Assembly: GCA_017615245.1 (NCBI GenBank) | Contig: JAGAAL010000047.1 | Span: forward strand, 1-59,446 | DNA length: 59,446 nucleotides | From: Bacteroidaceae bacterium | GTDB lineage: Bacteria; Bacteroidota; Bacteroidia; Bacteroidales; Bacteroidaceae | Direction of reading: 5' to 3' | In this document: positions 1 through 8,726 of the stretch, one piece after another | Layout of the letters: each line of letters opens with the position of its first letter | How positions within the stretch are numbered: position 1 is the stretch's first letter | Position numbers and translations under genes: made by a program | Notes under the pieces: generated by a model | The model's input: only the letters and a program-made list of their open reading frames with translations | Told to the model about the DNA's origin: nothing | Database searches by the model: none

Positions 1-82
1 ATAGGATTGGTTCATTCACACACACGTCCCATGATGCTGCAAATTTAATAAAATATTCTTCAATCACAATGCACAGCAACAC

Positions 83-119
83 AAAAAGTGCCGAAAGCAT
101 CTGCTTTCAGCACCTTTTT
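83..119 (-). terminator. Rho-independent terminator, probably bidirectional
   Basis: An imperfect hairpin has arms at 88-98 and 103-113 with one C/A mismatch and a 4-nt loop. It is flanked by an A run at 83-87, which is a U run on the minus transcript, and a T run at 115-119. It lies just 3' of the esterase gene that ends at 138. Confidence 0.8.
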
Positions 120-137
120 CCTTATTTTGCTGTTATT

Positions 138-1418
138 TTATTTAAAAAGCAACTGTGCAAATTCATAAAGGCTGCGGCGCCAAGTGTGGAACTCGTGTGC
201 AGTGCCTGGTGATTCGTAACCAACGGCATTCATACCAACTTGTTCCCTGATGTTCTTAGCAGCTTCAACACAACCCATGTTCTCCTTGCCACCACCACTC
301 ATGAAGAGCAACTTGGTTTTCTTTGCGAAACCTTCTGAGTTCTTCACCTGGTCAACACTCCATGAACCACTACTGAATGATCCTACGTAAGAGAACTTAC
401 CTGGGTTAGCGAGTGTTACCTCACGTGCCTGCATACCACCCATTGACAGACCTGCATATGCACGGTGATCTGGATCGGCAATCACGCGGTAGTTCTTCTC
501 AACCATTGGGATGATATCGTCGAAGAGGACATCCTTGAATGCACCGGCAATACCGCCGCCACCTCCGAAGCCACCAAAGCCTCCGAAGCCGCCACCGAAG
601 CCACCAAAGCCACCCTGGCCCTGTGGACGCTGACCCTGATGAGCACCCTGTGGACGCTGACCCTGAGGAGCACCCTGTGCCTGACCCTGAGCCTGTGGAC
701 GACGTGCGTTCAGACCGTTATCCATCACGACGATGAAAGGAAGAGCCTTCTTTGCTGCGATGAGGTTGTCCATGATAGCTGCAACACGACCCTGATATGG
801 CCAGCTGTACTCGTTCTCACCCATACCATGCTGTAGATACAGCACTGGGAACTTCTTTGTAGGATTCGTAAAGTACTCGTTTGGCAGATATACGAAGCAA
901 CGACGCATCTGCTCAGTTACTGATGAGTAGTAGTAAACCTCACTCATAGAGCCTTGAGGAACGTTCTTTACCTGCCAGAAATCCTGGTCATCTGAAGGAA
1001 CTTCGATACCGCTACCCCAACGGCTTGCGCCATAGTAGTATGTGCTTCCTGGATCTGGAACACTTGCTCCGTCGACGTTCAACTGATAGTAGTGGAAACC
1101 TGGGTCCTGAGGAGCAGATGTACCTGTCCACAGACCATTCTCGTCCTTCGTCATGGTATAAATCTTACCTGCAATGTCAAGACCTACCTTCTTAGCATCT
1201 GGTGCCATGATCTGAGCGCGTACCTGACGTGCTGAGTTCACCATTGGATACTGTTTGTTGTCCTGATTGCTAACTGCTGGTTTAAAGTCCTCTGCTGTAG
1301 CTGCCTCTGAGTCTACCCAAGGGTTACCACCGCCGCCGCCGAAGCCGCCGAAACCACCGAACTGTGCTGACGCTGTCAAACTTACGAGCGCCAAGAAAGA
1401 AAGAATTACTTTTTTCAT
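138..1418 (-). CDS. Secreted CE1-type (feruloyl/acetyl xylan esterase-like) esterase with N-terminal CBM48-like domain
   Basis: 426 aa with a signal peptide (about 1-19, ending ASA-Q). Residues about 60-150 look like the early-set/CBM48-type beta domain that precedes many Bacteroidales CE1 esterases. Residues about 155-426 form an esterase D-type alpha/beta hydrolase, with nucleophile Ser325 in GLSMGG and probable catalytic His411 in the EFHTWRRSL segment. The family removes feruloyl or acetyl groups from plant xylan; the substrate here is inferred. A Gln/Pro/Gly-rich insert (about 242-289) interrupts the hydrolase before the nucleophile, and a similar Gly/Phe stretch follows the signal peptide (20-31). 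It lies 56 bp after another secreted esterase on the same strand, so the two are likely co-transcribed. Confidence 0.85.
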   Translation of the reverse strand: MKKVILSFLALVSLTASAQFGGFGGFGGGGGNPWVDSEAATAEDFKPAVSNQDNKQYPMVNSARQVRAQIMAPDAKKVGLDIAGKIYTMTKDENGLWTGTSAPQDPGFHYYQLNVDGASVPDPGSTYYYGASRWGSGIEVPSDDQDFWQVKNVPQGSMSEVYYYSSVTEQMRRCFVYLPNEYFTNPTKKFPVLYLQHGMGENEYSWPYQGRVAAIMDNLIAAKKALPFIVVMDNGLNARRPQAQGQAQGAPQGQRPQGAHQGQRPQGQGGFGGFGGGFGGFGGFGGGGGIAGAFKDVLFDDIIPMVEKNYRVIADPDHRAYAGLSMGGMQAREVTLANPGKFSYVGSFSSGSWSVDQVKNSEGFAKKTKLLFMSGGGKENMGCVEAAKNIREQVGMNAVGYESPGTAHEFHTWRRSLYEFAQLLFK

Positions 1419-1474
1419 AATCTCATTTAATTAATTATTATTATTTATTTCAATTTTTCAATTCTTAATTTTTC

Positions 1475-3007
1475 CTAGCCTCCGAATCCAAATCCGAAGC
1501 CGCCACCACCTTGTGCCTTCTCTGGGTCACCGAAGAATGAAGCCTCAGCATCCTTGTCGTTCAGTTTGAATACCATGAACTTAGGATTCTGCTCTGTGCA
1601 AGGTTTCCAGTCACCACCCTTAGGTCCGTTAGGATCGCTGTACTTAGCAAAGTTGGTCCATGCAGTCAGCATCTTCTCTGAGAGATCCCAGTCGCCCTTG
1701 GTCCAAGGACGCCAGCAGTGCTTCAGCGACTTGAATACAAACCAGAGGTCGGATGAGTGGAATGCACCACGGAGACGCTGGGTTACTTCAGGATGGCTAC
1801 CATCGTCTGGCAATGGACGAGCGAACTCGTATGCCCATGCCTTACCGCCCTTCTGCTGACGAACCTTACAGAACTCAGCAATGCCGGCACTCATGTCGCC
1901 CATATCGTTGAGAGTGTAACCAATCATATAAGGAACATCGGCCAATGAACCGTCACGGGTAGCATCGTCAAAACTCTCCTTGCTTACATAACCGTCAATC
2001 GTAGGCATGTACATCATTCCCATGCCCATACCCATCATGCCGCCAAAGCCGCCACCTCCTTGCTGATTTGCGCTATTCACCTGTGAGTAGATGGTAGGCA
2101 AAGCAAAGACAGTCTCAGTAGAAGCCTGACGCATACGCTGAAGGTCAGTCATTCCAGCCCAGTCGAACATCTTCTTGGCATTTTCACCTGCATCAGCCGG
2201 TGAGCCACCCATACGACGACCACCCATCATGCCACCACCGTTTGGATTAGGAATACTCAGACCCTGTGCACTCATGATGACAGCCTTGTGGAACAAACCA
2301 CGAGCCAACGGGCTTTCGCAGAGGGTACGTACACTACCACCACCTGCACTCTGACCAAAGATGGTTACATTATTTGGATCGCCACCAAACTTAGTGATAT
2401 TCTTCTTTATCCATTTCAGTGCCTCAATCTGGTCGAGGATACCATAGTTACCTGATACCTTGTTAGGACTTTCTTCAGCCAACAATGGGTGGTTCAGGAA
2501 ACCAAAGATACCAAGACGATAGTTAATAGATACAAGCACCACGTCCTTTGCACCCCATTCCTGACCATCGAACTCTGGCTCAGAACCGAATCCTTCACGA
2601 TAACCGCCACCATGAATCCATAGAGCAACAGGGAGTTTCTTGTTGGCCTGTCCAGGAGCTTTTGTCCAGACATTCAAATACAAACAATCCTCGCTGAAGG
2701 CAGCTTCCTTACCATAGCCCCACTCGGTGTAATAGCCACCCGTGTACTGGATAGCCTGATAACTTGGACGACCGAAAGTGTCACAAATCTTCACACCCTT
2801 CCAAGGCACAACAGGCTGTGGAGCCTTCCAACGGTTATCACGAATAGGAGGAGCAGCATAAGGAATGCCACGATAAACATACACATCAGGATGGTCATCG
2901 GCTAATACGCCTTGAACCTGACCTCCCTCAATAGTTAACACTGGGTTTTCTGCAGCACCTGCAGATACTGCTACCATGAGCAGAATAGGCAATAATAATT
3001 TTTTCAT
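1475..3007 (-). CDS. Secreted type-B carboxylesterase
   Basis: 510 aa with a signal peptide (about 1-19). It has the type-B carboxylesterase fold: conserved EDCLYLNVW at 106-114, oxyanion HGGG at 132-135, nucleophile Ser220 in FGQSAGG and catalytic His417 in AFHSSD. The usual acid motif (D-E-G) reads N-D-M-G at 367-370, so Asp368 may replace the usual Glu, or the acid is elsewhere. Low-complexity Gly/Met runs (about 257-268, 316-333) and a GGGGFGFGFGG tail echo the Gly/Phe runs in the next gene. It is first of a probable two-gene esterase operon on the minus strand. The substrate is unknown; plant cell-wall or xenobiotic esters are plausible. Confidence 0.85.
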   Translation of the reverse strand: MKKLLLPILLMVAVSAGAAENPVLTIEGGQVQGVLADDHPDVYVYRGIPYAAPPIRDNRWKAPQPVVPWKGVKICDTFGRPSYQAIQYTGGYYTEWGYGKEAAFSEDCLYLNVWTKAPGQANKKLPVALWIHGGGYREGFGSEPEFDGQEWGAKDVVLVSINYRLGIFGFLNHPLLAEESPNKVSGNYGILDQIEALKWIKKNITKFGGDPNNVTIFGQSAGGGSVRTLCESPLARGLFHKAVIMSAQGLSIPNPNGGGMMGGRRMGGSPADAGENAKKMFDWAGMTDLQRMRQASTETVFALPTIYSQVNSANQQGGGGFGGMMGMGMGMMYMPTIDGYVSKESFDDATRDGSLADVPYMIGYTLNDMGDMSAGIAEFCKVRQQKGGKAWAYEFARPLPDDGSHPEVTQRLRGAFHSSDLWFVFKSLKHCWRPWTKGDWDLSEKMLTAWTNFAKYSDPNGPKGGDWKPCTEQNPKFMVFKLNDKDAEASFFGDPEKAQGGGGFGFGFGG

Positions 3008-3180
3008 AATAAGTTGTTATTATACAATATTGTACAGTTGTTAGGTATTTTAGATATCAATGATTTCAATTTCTTTTTTATGGTTTCTTTTTAATTATTA
3101 CACTTTTTTAATTATCCTCAGTTATATGACATCCAAACTCCCGTTTGGTTTAATGACTTATAAATATTATTCCCTCGTTC

Positions 3181-4728
3181 TCATTCGTCATTTCTCAAAT
3201 CCGAAAAAAGGGATGTTTCGTGGATTTGACGGAAGGCACGTGGGAGGTAGTCAATGAGGTCGGTTGCAATAAGGCTTTCTTGAGTAAGGTCAGCTGCTGC
3301 AAGATCGCCAGCGAGACCATGTAGATAGGTCGCCAGGAGGGAGGCTTGAAGAGACGAATAGTCTTGTGCGAGGAAGGCGAGAATAATGCCAGAAAGGACG
3401 TCACCGCTCCCTGCAGTAGCCATTCCAGGATTGCCTGTGATATTGTAAATGACATCACCTTCGGGGGTAACGATGGCAGAGTTTGCTCCCTTAATAATGA
3501 TATAGACATGATGGCGCTGGGCAAACTGACGAGTTTGCTGCAATTCTTCATAGCTGTTGGTTGTGGCTCCGATAAGTCCCCTGAGTTCTTTCTTGTGTGG
3601 AGTTAGAATCGCATCCTGTGGCACGCGGCTCATCAACTCCGGATGGGCAGCGAGGATATTAAGTGCATCGGCATCGAGTACTAATGGCCCTTGGTGATAG
3701 TGGAGTTGTTGAGAAAAGGCACGGACAGTAGTCTCATCAGTTCCGATGCCTGGACCGATAGCAAGCGCATTGAATGAGGTCGTTTCGAACGGTGCGGAAA
3801 ACTTGTCGTTCTGACGTTCGATATGAAGGATAGCCTCGGGAACACTGATCTGCAGCGGAACGACATTGGCCAAAGGGGTGTGGACTGTCAACTTCCCTGC
3901 CCCACTCCGCATACATGCTTTGGAAGCCATGATGGCGGCTCCCCCCATTCCTTCTTTACCTGCAATAAGGCAAGCATGTCCGAAAGTACCCTTGTGAGAG
4001 AAACGTGGACGGGTCTTGAGCATCGTAAGTGCGTCTGATGCATCAAAGATATAATAAGGTGTGGTGGTGAAGTCGCTTGATGGGTCGTGTAGACCAATAT
4101 CAAGCACGGTGAGACGTCCGATATAAGGTTCGGTCTCCGCAAAAAGAAACGCCAGTTTGTTGTACTGGAAGGTGAAGGTGTAGTCGGCATGCACCACGTG
4201 GGTCATAACATTTGTGGTGTTGTCCTCGGTCATTAAACCCGATGGCACATCAATGGATACGACAGTTGCCTCAGAAGAGTTGATATATTTCACTACAGCA
4301 GCAAAACCACCCATAAGAGGACGTGAAAGTCCTGTGCCGAAAAGTCCGTCGATGATGATATCGTCTTCAGAGATGACCGGCGGCACAAAGTCAGTAGTAA
4401 TTTCGTGAAAGTCGATGGTAGGACAAAGCTTTAGCCGATTTTTATTCGTGAGACAATCAGCCGAGATATTGTTACCAATATTGAAAAGGTAAGCTGATAC
4501 ACGATACCCCTGCTGCACCAACATCCGTGCTACCACCAATGCATCACCTCCGTTGTTGCCAGGACCAGCAAAGACAATAACACGATGAGAAGTGTCAAAC
4601 AAACCACACAACTGTTCGGTCACAAGACGAGATGCCCGCTCCATGAGATCGAGCGAGGAAATCGGCTCAGTCTGGATGGTGTATGCATCGACCTGACGAA
4701 TCTGCTGGGATGAGAGAATTTTCTTCAT
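3181..4728 (-). CDS. nnr: Bifunctional NAD(P)H-hydrate epimerase / ADP-dependent NAD(P)H-hydrate dehydratase
   Basis: 515 aa, cytoplasmic, repairs hydrated NADH/NADPH. The N-terminal half is a YjeF_N epimerase domain with the GPGNNGGD motif at 55-62. The C-terminal half is the ribokinase-like dehydratase with NPGMATAGSGDVLSG at 433-447. The length fits the standard two-domain fusion. It follows asnA on the minus strand after a 42-bp gap filled by a short tandem repeat, so co-transcription is possible. The start at 4728 gives the usual MKKILSS beginning. Confidence 0.93.
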   Translation of the reverse strand: MKKILSSQQIRQVDAYTIQTEPISSLDLMERASRLVTEQLCGLFDTSHRVIVFAGPGNNGGDALVVARMLVQQGYRVSAYLFNIGNNISADCLTNKNRLKLCPTIDFHEITTDFVPPVISEDDIIIDGLFGTGLSRPLMGGFAAVVKYINSSEATVVSIDVPSGLMTEDNTTNVMTHVVHADYTFTFQYNKLAFLFAETEPYIGRLTVLDIGLHDPSSDFTTTPYYIFDASDALTMLKTRPRFSHKGTFGHACLIAGKEGMGGAAIMASKACMRSGAGKLTVHTPLANVVPLQISVPEAILHIERQNDKFSAPFETTSFNALAIGPGIGTDETTVRAFSQQLHYHQGPLVLDADALNILAAHPELMSRVPQDAILTPHKKELRGLIGATTNSYEELQQTRQFAQRHHVYIIIKGANSAIVTPEGDVIYNITGNPGMATAGSGDVLSGIILAFLAQDYSSLQASLLATYLHGLAGDLAAADLTQESLIATDLIDYLPRAFRQIHETSLFSDLRNDE

Positions 4729-4733
4729 GCTTA

Positions 4734-4774
4734 CCTTAGACTTTAGGCCCTAGACTTTAGACCTTAGACTTTAG
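4734..4774. repeat. Short tandem repeat, about 13-14 bp x 3, unit like CCTTAGACTTTAG
   Basis: Three near-identical units (4734-4747, 4748-4760, 4761-4774) share the core TAGACTTTAG. They fill the gap between nnr and asnA and supply the asnA stop codon. This is one of several AT-rich repeat types in intergenic gaps of this window. Confidence 0.75.
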
Positions 4775-5808
4775 ATGAGTGGCATACCGAAGTCAGCGCA
4801 TTCCTGACGCATAGAGTCGGGCCAGATGCTGGCTTGAATCTCACCGATATGTGCTTTCTGAAGCATAATCATACAGAGACGGCTCTGACCGATACCGCCT
4901 CCGATGGAGAGCGGCAGTTCCCCTGCAAGGAGTTTCTTGTGGAAATAAAGGTTCTTGCGCTCCTGCTTGCCTGTAATTTCAAGCTGGTAGTTCAAAGCAT
5001 CGATGTCGACACGGATACCCATCGAACTGAGTTCGACTGCATGGCCGAGCACTGGATACCAAATCATGATATCGCCGTTGAGACCTTGATAGCCGTCTTT
5101 GTTGACAGTCGTCCAGTCATCGTAGTCGGGTGCACGCAGGTCATGTGGCTCACCGTTGCTAAGTTTGCCTCCGATACCCATGATGAATACAGCTCCGTAG
5201 GTACGGCATATCTCATCTTCACGCTCCTTTGGCGAGAGATTCGGATAGAGTTTCAAGAGTTCTTCGGAATGGATGAAATGAATTTTCTCTGGCAGGAAGG
5301 GTTTCAACTGAGAAAAATGCTCACACACCAAATACTCCGTACGACGGATAGCTTCATAAATCTGGATAACCACTGCCTTGAGGAAGTCGATGTTACGGTC
5401 CTCACGATTGATGGTGCGTTCCCAGTCCCACTGATCGACATAGAGCGAATGGAGATTATCGAGTTCCTCATCACCTCGTACAGCGTTCATATCCGTATAA
5501 AGCCCATAGCCTGCAGGTATCTTATATTCAGCCAGCATTACACGTTTCCATTTCGCGAGCGAGTGTACTACTTCGGCCACCTGTTCACCCATATCTTTGA
5601 TTGGGAAAGAAACAGGACGTTCCACTCCATTCAGATCGTCATTCAGTCCAAGTCCACGCAACACAAACAGCGGTGCTGTGACCCTGCGGAGTCGTAAGGC
5701 CGTTGAAAGGTTCGACTGAAAGAAATCTTTAATTAACTTGATGCCCTGCTCCGTTTCGAGCGGGTTAATCATCGGCTTATAGCCTGCTGGTTTGACGAGC
5801 TTACTCAT
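4771..5808 (-). CDS. asnA: Aspartate-ammonia ligase (asparagine synthetase A)
   Basis: 345 aa, the usual length for AsnA. It makes asparagine from aspartate and ammonia with ATP hydrolysis to AMP, using a class II aminoacyl-tRNA synthetase-like fold. The C-terminal motif GGGIGQSRLCM is characteristic, and the N-terminal region matches the family throughout. A minus-strand promoter TACCTTTG lies at 5832-5839, about 25 bp before the start, giving a short leader. The stop codon lies in the tandem repeat at 4734-4774. Confidence 0.95.
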   Translation of the reverse strand: MSKLVKPAGYKPMINPLETEQGIKLIKDFFQSNLSTALRLRRVTAPLFVLRGLGLNDDLNGVERPVSFPIKDMGEQVAEVVHSLAKWKRVMLAEYKIPAGYGLYTDMNAVRGDEELDNLHSLYVDQWDWERTINREDRNIDFLKAVVIQIYEAIRRTEYLVCEHFSQLKPFLPEKIHFIHSEELLKLYPNLSPKEREDEICRTYGAVFIMGIGGKLSNGEPHDLRAPDYDDWTTVNKDGYQGLNGDIMIWYPVLGHAVELSSMGIRVDIDALNYQLEITGKQERKNLYFHKKLLAGELPLSIGGGIGQSRLCMIMLQKAHIGEIQASIWPDSMRQECADFGMPLI

Positions 5809-5831
5809 TGTTTTGTTTTGTTTTGTGGCTG

Positions 5832-5839
5832 CAAAGGTA
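5832..5839 (-). promoter_or_regulatory. Bacteroidetes -7 box for asnA
   Basis: On the minus strand this reads TACCTTTG followed by CAGCC, a perfect TAnnTTTG match. The -33 element is weak. It implies a leader of roughly 15-20 nt. Confidence 0.7.
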
Positions 5840-6102
5840 CAAAAAAACTATAATGTAAGCAGTAAAAAAACAAAAGTTTTTGCTGTTTTGCTCATATTTT
5901 CATTATTTTGCCTTTTTATCCAAATCGACAGAATATTATTTCTGTATATTTACATTTTGTAGGGCATATACATTTGATTTTTCTGTGTGCGTACACAATT
6001 TTTAATGTATAAAAGCCCATCTTACGATTTGTATAAAAAGATGTAAAAATATTGCATGTTTATCGATTGAGTGTGTAAAATCGTAAAAAAAATACAAAAA
6101 TA
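5840..6102. other. AT-rich intergenic region without genes
   Basis: The divergent space between asnA and the outer-membrane protein gene. It is strongly AT-rich with many short T and A runs. I see no ORF with plausible codon use and no RNA gene; only the two flanking promoters stand out. Confidence 0.6.
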
Positions 6103-6134
6103 TTTGGTCAATTCAAATAAACACCTTACCTTTG
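6103..6134 (+). promoter_or_regulatory. Bacteroidetes promoter for outer-membrane protein gene
   Basis: TTTG at 6103-6106 and TACCTTTG at 6127-6134, separated by 20 nt. The predicted leader is about 120 nt and contains a small hairpin, GTGCG-CTAGT-CGCAC, near 6209-6223. Confidence 0.8.
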
Positions 6135-6261
6135 CAGCGAGTTAATAATAAGGACAAGCCGAAAACCTTTAAAAGAGTAGGCCAAATTAAAACAATGTAA
6201 AGTGAAGTCGTGCGCTAGTCGCACACACGCGTAAACATTTATTTAATTAAAAGTAAGAATT

Positions 6262-6795
6262 ATGAAGAAGATTATTCTTTCAGCTATCGTAGCTGTATGT
6301 GCACTTTCTGCAAACGCTCAGAAATGGGTTGGTGGTTCAATTGGTTTTGACGTAACAGATTTCAAAGGAATGCCAGAGTCTCAGATGACTTTTAATATCG
6401 CTCCTGAGATTGGTTACTCTCTCAACGACAAGTGGGATGTAGCTGCAGCCGTACGTTTCGGTATGGTTAACAACCGCGGCGGTGTTAAAGATGCTAACGT
6501 AACTACTTTCGAAATTGAGCCATACGCTCGTTACACATTTGCAGAAGCAGGTATTGCTAAGTTCTTCGTAGACGGTTATGTAGGTTTCGGTAGCTACAAG
6601 CCAAAAGGTGTTGACGCAACTACTTCTTTTGGTATCGGCGTTCGCCCAGGTGTAAAGGTAGCTCTTTCTGACGACATCAGCCTCGTTTCAACATTTGGCA
6701 ACCTCGGTTATGAAACCGTTAAGGACACTTACGACAAGTTCGGTTTCAATGTTGATGCTACTACTATCAACTTCGGTATCTACTTCAACTTCTAA
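6262..6795 (+). CDS. Small outer-membrane beta-barrel protein
   Basis: 177 aa with a signal peptide (about 1-19, ANA-Q). The mature part has alternating hydrophobic/polar strands with aromatic girdle residues and ends in an aromatic Phe (GIYFNF), typical of an 8-stranded barrel of the OmpX/OmpW-like porin family. The function is not assignable; such proteins are often abundant structural or adhesive porins. A strong promoter, a roughly 120-nt leader and a strong terminator suggest a highly expressed single-gene transcript. Confidence 0.8.
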   Translation: MKKIILSAIVAVCALSANAQKWVGGSIGFDVTDFKGMPESQMTFNIAPEIGYSLNDKWDVAAAVRFGMVNNRGGVKDANVTTFEIEPYARYTFAEAGIAKFFVDGYVGFGSYKPKGVDATTSFGIGVRPGVKVALSDDISLVSTFGNLGYETVKDTYDKFGFNVDATTINFGIYFNF

Positions 6796-6824
6796 TTGAT
6801 AGCTGACATAGATAATAATAAAGA

Positions 6825-6852
6825 GGAAGCTCAATGACGAGCTTCCTTTTTT
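6825..6852 (+). terminator. Rho-independent terminator
   Basis: Perfect 8-bp stem GGAAGCTC/GAGCTTCC (6825-6832 and 6839-6846), 6-nt loop, then six T. It ends the outer-membrane protein transcript. Confidence 0.9.
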
Positions 6853-6919
6853 ATTCTTGATTGCGAACTCTGGGAAAGAATCAATCACACCTTATTAAAT
6901 ATATATGGGTATCACAATG

Positions 6920-8158
6920 CTACCTAATATCGTAGAGTTTTCCCCATTGAGTCTCTTTATAGAAATCAAAATAATTATCGTCCTTATATTTATCGAGCGG
7001 GATAAACATACTTACTCCTCCACACTGTGCGGCATCAATCGGAACATCTGCACGCACATATGACGTCCACCATGAGGGACCGAAATTATTATATGGAACT
7101 AATAGATTGAATGCTGCCTCCCACTTCGCATAATCCAAAGAATCTGTCACACAGCGTTGCATGATTCCCTTGATGTCATACTCATCGGGAGCGACAAAGG
7201 CAACATTTGCTCTCTGATTCCAAGTATAATCATAATAATTCTGACAGTCAACATACTTGGTGTTCGTCGGGTCTAAGAAGCTATAATTGTCGAACATCAC
7301 AGCCATCACATCCACAAATCCGTCCAATTCGTCGGTCTTAATAGCCGATAGTACTACTCCACCTAAATAATAATATCTTTCATTGTAATAATTACCATAG
7401 GTATTCACAATGCCTTGTGCTAAATTATCGGCAGAGGCATTGCGAAACAATACCGGCAGTACAAGGTCGTATGGAGCACCTGGGCCAGGTATCTCTGCAG
7501 GAGAAGCAATGATGTATTTTGCCACTTGGCGTAATTCGTAAGCCACCTCGACAGTCTGCATGAAACAGGCATCGAACAAGATATATTCGAACTGAGGATA
7601 TTTGCGCATCACTACACCCATATCAGTGATATTCATACGTGTTGTCGTCCCGTGGTCTGTATCGACTGCAAATGCACGCCGAGGCACACTGCTACTATCG
7701 TTATAACCATCAATCCAGCCAGAGCCATGCGACCACATCACCAATCCGTAGGTCTCAGCCTTGTAGTTTTTGAAAAAATAGTTCAACACACCATCGAAAA
7801 CCTCAGGAGTGGCAGAATTCTGGTTGCTATCATATCGATAGATAGGAGTCAAATCAGAAAGCCTGCGTGCGTTCGTACTTTTTGTGATTTCATAAAACCG
7901 CGAACCGCTATTATCATCCAAGAACAATACCAGACGATCGTTATCACCCATATTAGATACAGCCGACAACATCTCTACGATGTCGTTATTGACGTTGCCC
8001 GCCAAAGAGTTCTGAGCAGATATATACACCAATACACTACGTGTGAATTGTGATGTATCAGGATCATCTTCTTTCGAACAAGCAGCCACTAAAGCTATTA
8101 CCGCGATGACACCCAGCATTTTCATGCTGCGCTGCAATCTATAGGAAAACGTCTTCAT
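6920..8158 (-). CDS. Clostripain-family (C11) cysteine peptidase lipoprotein
   Basis: 412 aa. A lipoprotein signal peptide ends at a lipobox (VAAC, Cys27) followed by SKEDDPD, an acidic stretch like Bacteroidetes surface-export signals. The C11 catalytic pair is visible as His144 in WSHGSGW and Cys198 in LFDACFM. The family cuts after Arg or Lys and matures by autoproteolysis. It is probably exposed on the cell surface. It sits third in the rpoD - periplasmic protein - C11 unit with a 15-bp gap upstream. Met12 or Met14 are alternative starts. Confidence 0.85.
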   Translation of the reverse strand: MKTFSYRLQRSMKMLGVIAVIALVAACSKEDDPDTSQFTRSVLVYISAQNSLAGNVNNDIVEMLSAVSNMGDNDRLVLFLDDNSGSRFYEITKSTNARRLSDLTPIYRYDSNQNSATPEVFDGVLNYFFKNYKAETYGLVMWSHGSGWIDGYNDSSSVPRRAFAVDTDHGTTTRMNITDMGVVMRKYPQFEYILFDACFMQTVEVAYELRQVAKYIIASPAEIPGPGAPYDLVLPVLFRNASADNLAQGIVNTYGNYYNERYYYLGGVVLSAIKTDELDGFVDVMAVMFDNYSFLDPTNTKYVDCQNYYDYTWNQRANVAFVAPDEYDIKGIMQRCVTDSLDYAKWEAAFNLLVPYNNFGPSWWTSYVRADVPIDAAQCGGVSMFIPLDKYKDDNYFDFYKETQWGKLYDIR

Positions 8159-8173
8159 TGGAATAATATGGAG

Positions 8174-8725
8174 TTAGTCCGTTTGGATGGCAGTAAACTG
8201 GAACTTATCGTCCGTAACCAACATCAAATGCATCGCTCTATCGTGTTCATACAGTTTAAAAATCTTATTGAAGCGCTTCAGCGCTTTCTTTCTGTCTTTA
8301 TCGAACACCACACTTGTCACCTGATTGGCTTTGTAATACGAATCGGTCACATATTTATTGAACTGATGACTATAATCCGAGCGAAACGCCAGATAATCGT
8401 ACTTGCGCGTCAACTGTGCCCCATCCACCTTCTGCAGATTAGTCACATATACCACGGAATCACCAAATTGAGCGGAGATAGCAAACATATACACCGGTAC
8501 AGTATAGGTCTCTGCACGCCGAGTATCAATCTTCTCCTGCTTTTCTAGTTTCTTTCTCTCTTTTTCCGCTTGTTTCTCCCTCCTTGCCAGTCTACGATCC
8601 ATCAGTTCCTGCTGTTTCTGTAGTGCTGCATCGTTGATAGCCGACTCAATATCCTGAGCATAACCCAAGGTTGCCATCAGCAACATGACACCTATCGTCA
8701 GTCCTATTTTCAATATCCTATTCAT
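8174..8725 (-). CDS. Uncharacterised secreted/periplasmic protein
   Basis: 183 aa with a signal peptide (about 1-23, GYA-Q). Residues about 30-70 are a highly charged Lys/Glu/Arg helix, probably a coiled coil, followed by a compact alpha/beta region of about 110 residues. I do not recognise the family. It starts one nucleotide after the rpoD stop codon and is followed 15 bp later by the C11 peptidase, so all three genes are almost certainly one mRNA. Confidence 0.7.
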   Translation of the reverse strand: MNRILKIGLTIGVMLLMATLGYAQDIESAINDAALQKQQELMDRRLARREKQAEKERKKLEKQEKIDTRRAETYTVPVYMFAISAQFGDSVVYVTNLQKVDGAQLTRKYDYLAFRSDYSHQFNKYVTDSYYKANQVTSVVFDKDRKKALKRFNKIFKLYEHDRAMHLMLVTDDKFQFTAIQTD

Positions 8726-8726
8726 A

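Noticed and set aside
465-836. Plus-strand frame within the esterase gene
   Set aside because: Antisense shadow of the Gly/Gln-rich region; low-complexity Ala/Thr/Glu sequence.
3060-3257. Small plus-strand frame between the esterase and nnr
   Set aside because: Partly antisense to nnr, no promoter and no recognisable domain; probably non-coding AT-rich gap.
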